5,383 nucleotides of DNA from Spirochaetia bacterium (GTDB lineage Bacteria > Spirochaetota > Leptospiria > Leptospirales > Leptonemataceae). The stretch covers positions 1 to 5,383 of the forward strand of contig JAOUOA010000238.1 of assembly GCA_029880625.1 (NCBI GenBank), written 5' to 3'. The position numbers and the translations under genes were made by a program. The notes beneath the pieces were generated by a model. It searched no databases. It was not told where the DNA came from and saw only the letters and a list, made by a program, of their open reading frames with translations. Shown here one piece after another: positions 4,841 through 5,383 of the stretch; within the stretch, counting starts at the first letter, position 1; each line of letters starts with the position of its first letter.

Positions 4841-5383
4841 TGCAGCCTGTATCTACATTGAAGGCCCTGGCCGATGAGACCCGACTCAAAATCGTTGGGA
4901 TTCTGGACGGAAACAGTCTTTCTGTAAATGAAATTATGTACGCTCTGAATATGGGCCAGAGCCGCATCTCCAGGCATTTAAAAATTTTATCCGATGCAGG
5001 GATCCTTGAATTCAGGAGAGACGGAGCCCGTGTTTACTATCAAATCTCCGGCACTTCATCAAATGGGTCATCCGGTCAGAAACTTCTCAGTCTTCTTGAA
5101 ATATTCGGTATAAAAAATCTTCCTTCGGAAAATTCAGAACTTACTTCTGAAAAAAAAGCATATCTGGATACAGAAGAGCTGGAGCGACTTTCTTCTATAA
5201 TAAAAGAACGCTCCCTTGTTACTCTCAAGCATTTTGAAAATGCCCGGGATGATGAAGAGGAACGCCAGTCTATCTGGGCAGATCCGGAATTTTACGGCAA
5301 AAAAATATGCTCTTTAATTCCTTCTGGTGTAAATACAGCAACAGATCTCGGATGCGGTTCCGGAAGGCTTGCAGGAATGTTGA
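4837..5383 (+). CDS. ArsR-family regulator fused to SAM-methyltransferase-like domain (SahR-like), 3' end missing
   Basis: 182 codons are visible and the frame runs off the window. The ATG at 4837 is the first start after an in-frame TGA (4825-4827), and it has no ribosome site. Residues 5-70 are a winged helix of ArsR type: LKALADETRLKIVGIL (8-23), then the recognition helix and wing GQSRISRHLKILSDAG (40-55) and RRDGARVYY (60-68). The metal-binding ELCVC motif of ArsR/SmtB sensors is absent. The only cysteines seen are C158 and C173, the latter inside the methyltransferase motif, so metal sensing is unlikely. A linker leads to methyltransferase motif I, TDLGCGSGRLAGML (169-182), the SAM/SAH-binding loop. 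Known fusions of this type (SahR) repress SAM-cycle genes such as ahcY, metE/metH, metF and metK and release DNA on binding S-adenosylhomocysteine. The nearby metF supports that reading. An alternative is a regulator answering another methylated metabolite. Whether the domain is catalytic cannot be seen. Confidence 0.88.
   Translation, partial: MLQPVSTLKALADETRLKIVGILDGNSLSVNEIMYALNMGQSRISRHLKILSDAGILEFRRDGARVYYQISGTSSNGSSGQKLLSLLEIFGIKNLPSENSELTSEKKAYLDTEELERLSSIIKERSLVTLKHFENARDDEEERQSIWADPEFYGKKICSLIPSGVNTATDLGCGSGRLAGML

Noticed and set aside
4726..4977. Minus-strand frame of 83 codons across the regulator promoter
   Set aside because: It overlaps the well-supported ArsR helix-turn-helix coding sequence and the operator, and its translation resembles no family I know.

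Overview
The window reads as a stretch of chromosome from a Gram-negative-type bacterium with moderately low G+C and AT-rich intergenic DNA. The mix of a GAF-GAF-SpoIIE phosphatase, a HAMP-bearing membrane protein and a methionine-cycle regulator suits a signalling-rich free-living lineage such as a spirochaete or deltaproteobacterium-like group. Nothing here fixes the taxon, and that assignment is a weak inference. There are no tRNA or rRNA genes, CRISPR arrays, insertion sequences or phage genes.

Layout: (1) Positions 1-704 (+) hold the 3' part of a glycine-rich repeat protein with a C-terminal domain carrying two PGD motifs. It ends in an intrinsic terminator that lies across its stop codon. 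(2) Positions 688-1842 (-) encode a six-helix membrane protein converging on gene 1, with overlapping 3' ends. It has the signatures of an ion-channel voltage-sensor domain, but the pore is replaced by a roughly 90-residue extracytoplasmic segment, and its last helix leads into a HAMP-like segment. (3) A 149-bp divergent spacer holds a good sigma70-type promoter and an 8-bp inverted repeat directly ahead of metF. (4) metF, positions 1992-2873 (+), is 5,10-methylenetetrahydrofolate reductase. (5) A GAF-GAF-SpoIIE/PP2C phosphatase, positions 2893-4650 (+), follows 19 bp after metF and is probably co-transcribed. (6) A 186-bp AT-rich spacer ends in a dense TTGATAT palindrome. (7) The start of an ArsR-type helix-turn-helix protein fused to a SAM-methyltransferase-like domain runs from 4837 to beyond the window edge.

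How they fit together: MetF makes the methyl donor used by methionine synthase. ArsR-methyltransferase fusions of the SahR type are known repressors of SAM-cycle genes, including metF, that sense S-adenosylhomocysteine. The palindrome over the fusion gene's own promoter is probably its operator. A single copy of the same half-site overlaps the -35 of the metF promoter, so a small methionine-cycle regulon is plausible but not shown. The most unusual item is the voltage-sensor-like/HAMP protein, which looks like a channel fold turned into a signal transducer with no attached effector domain.
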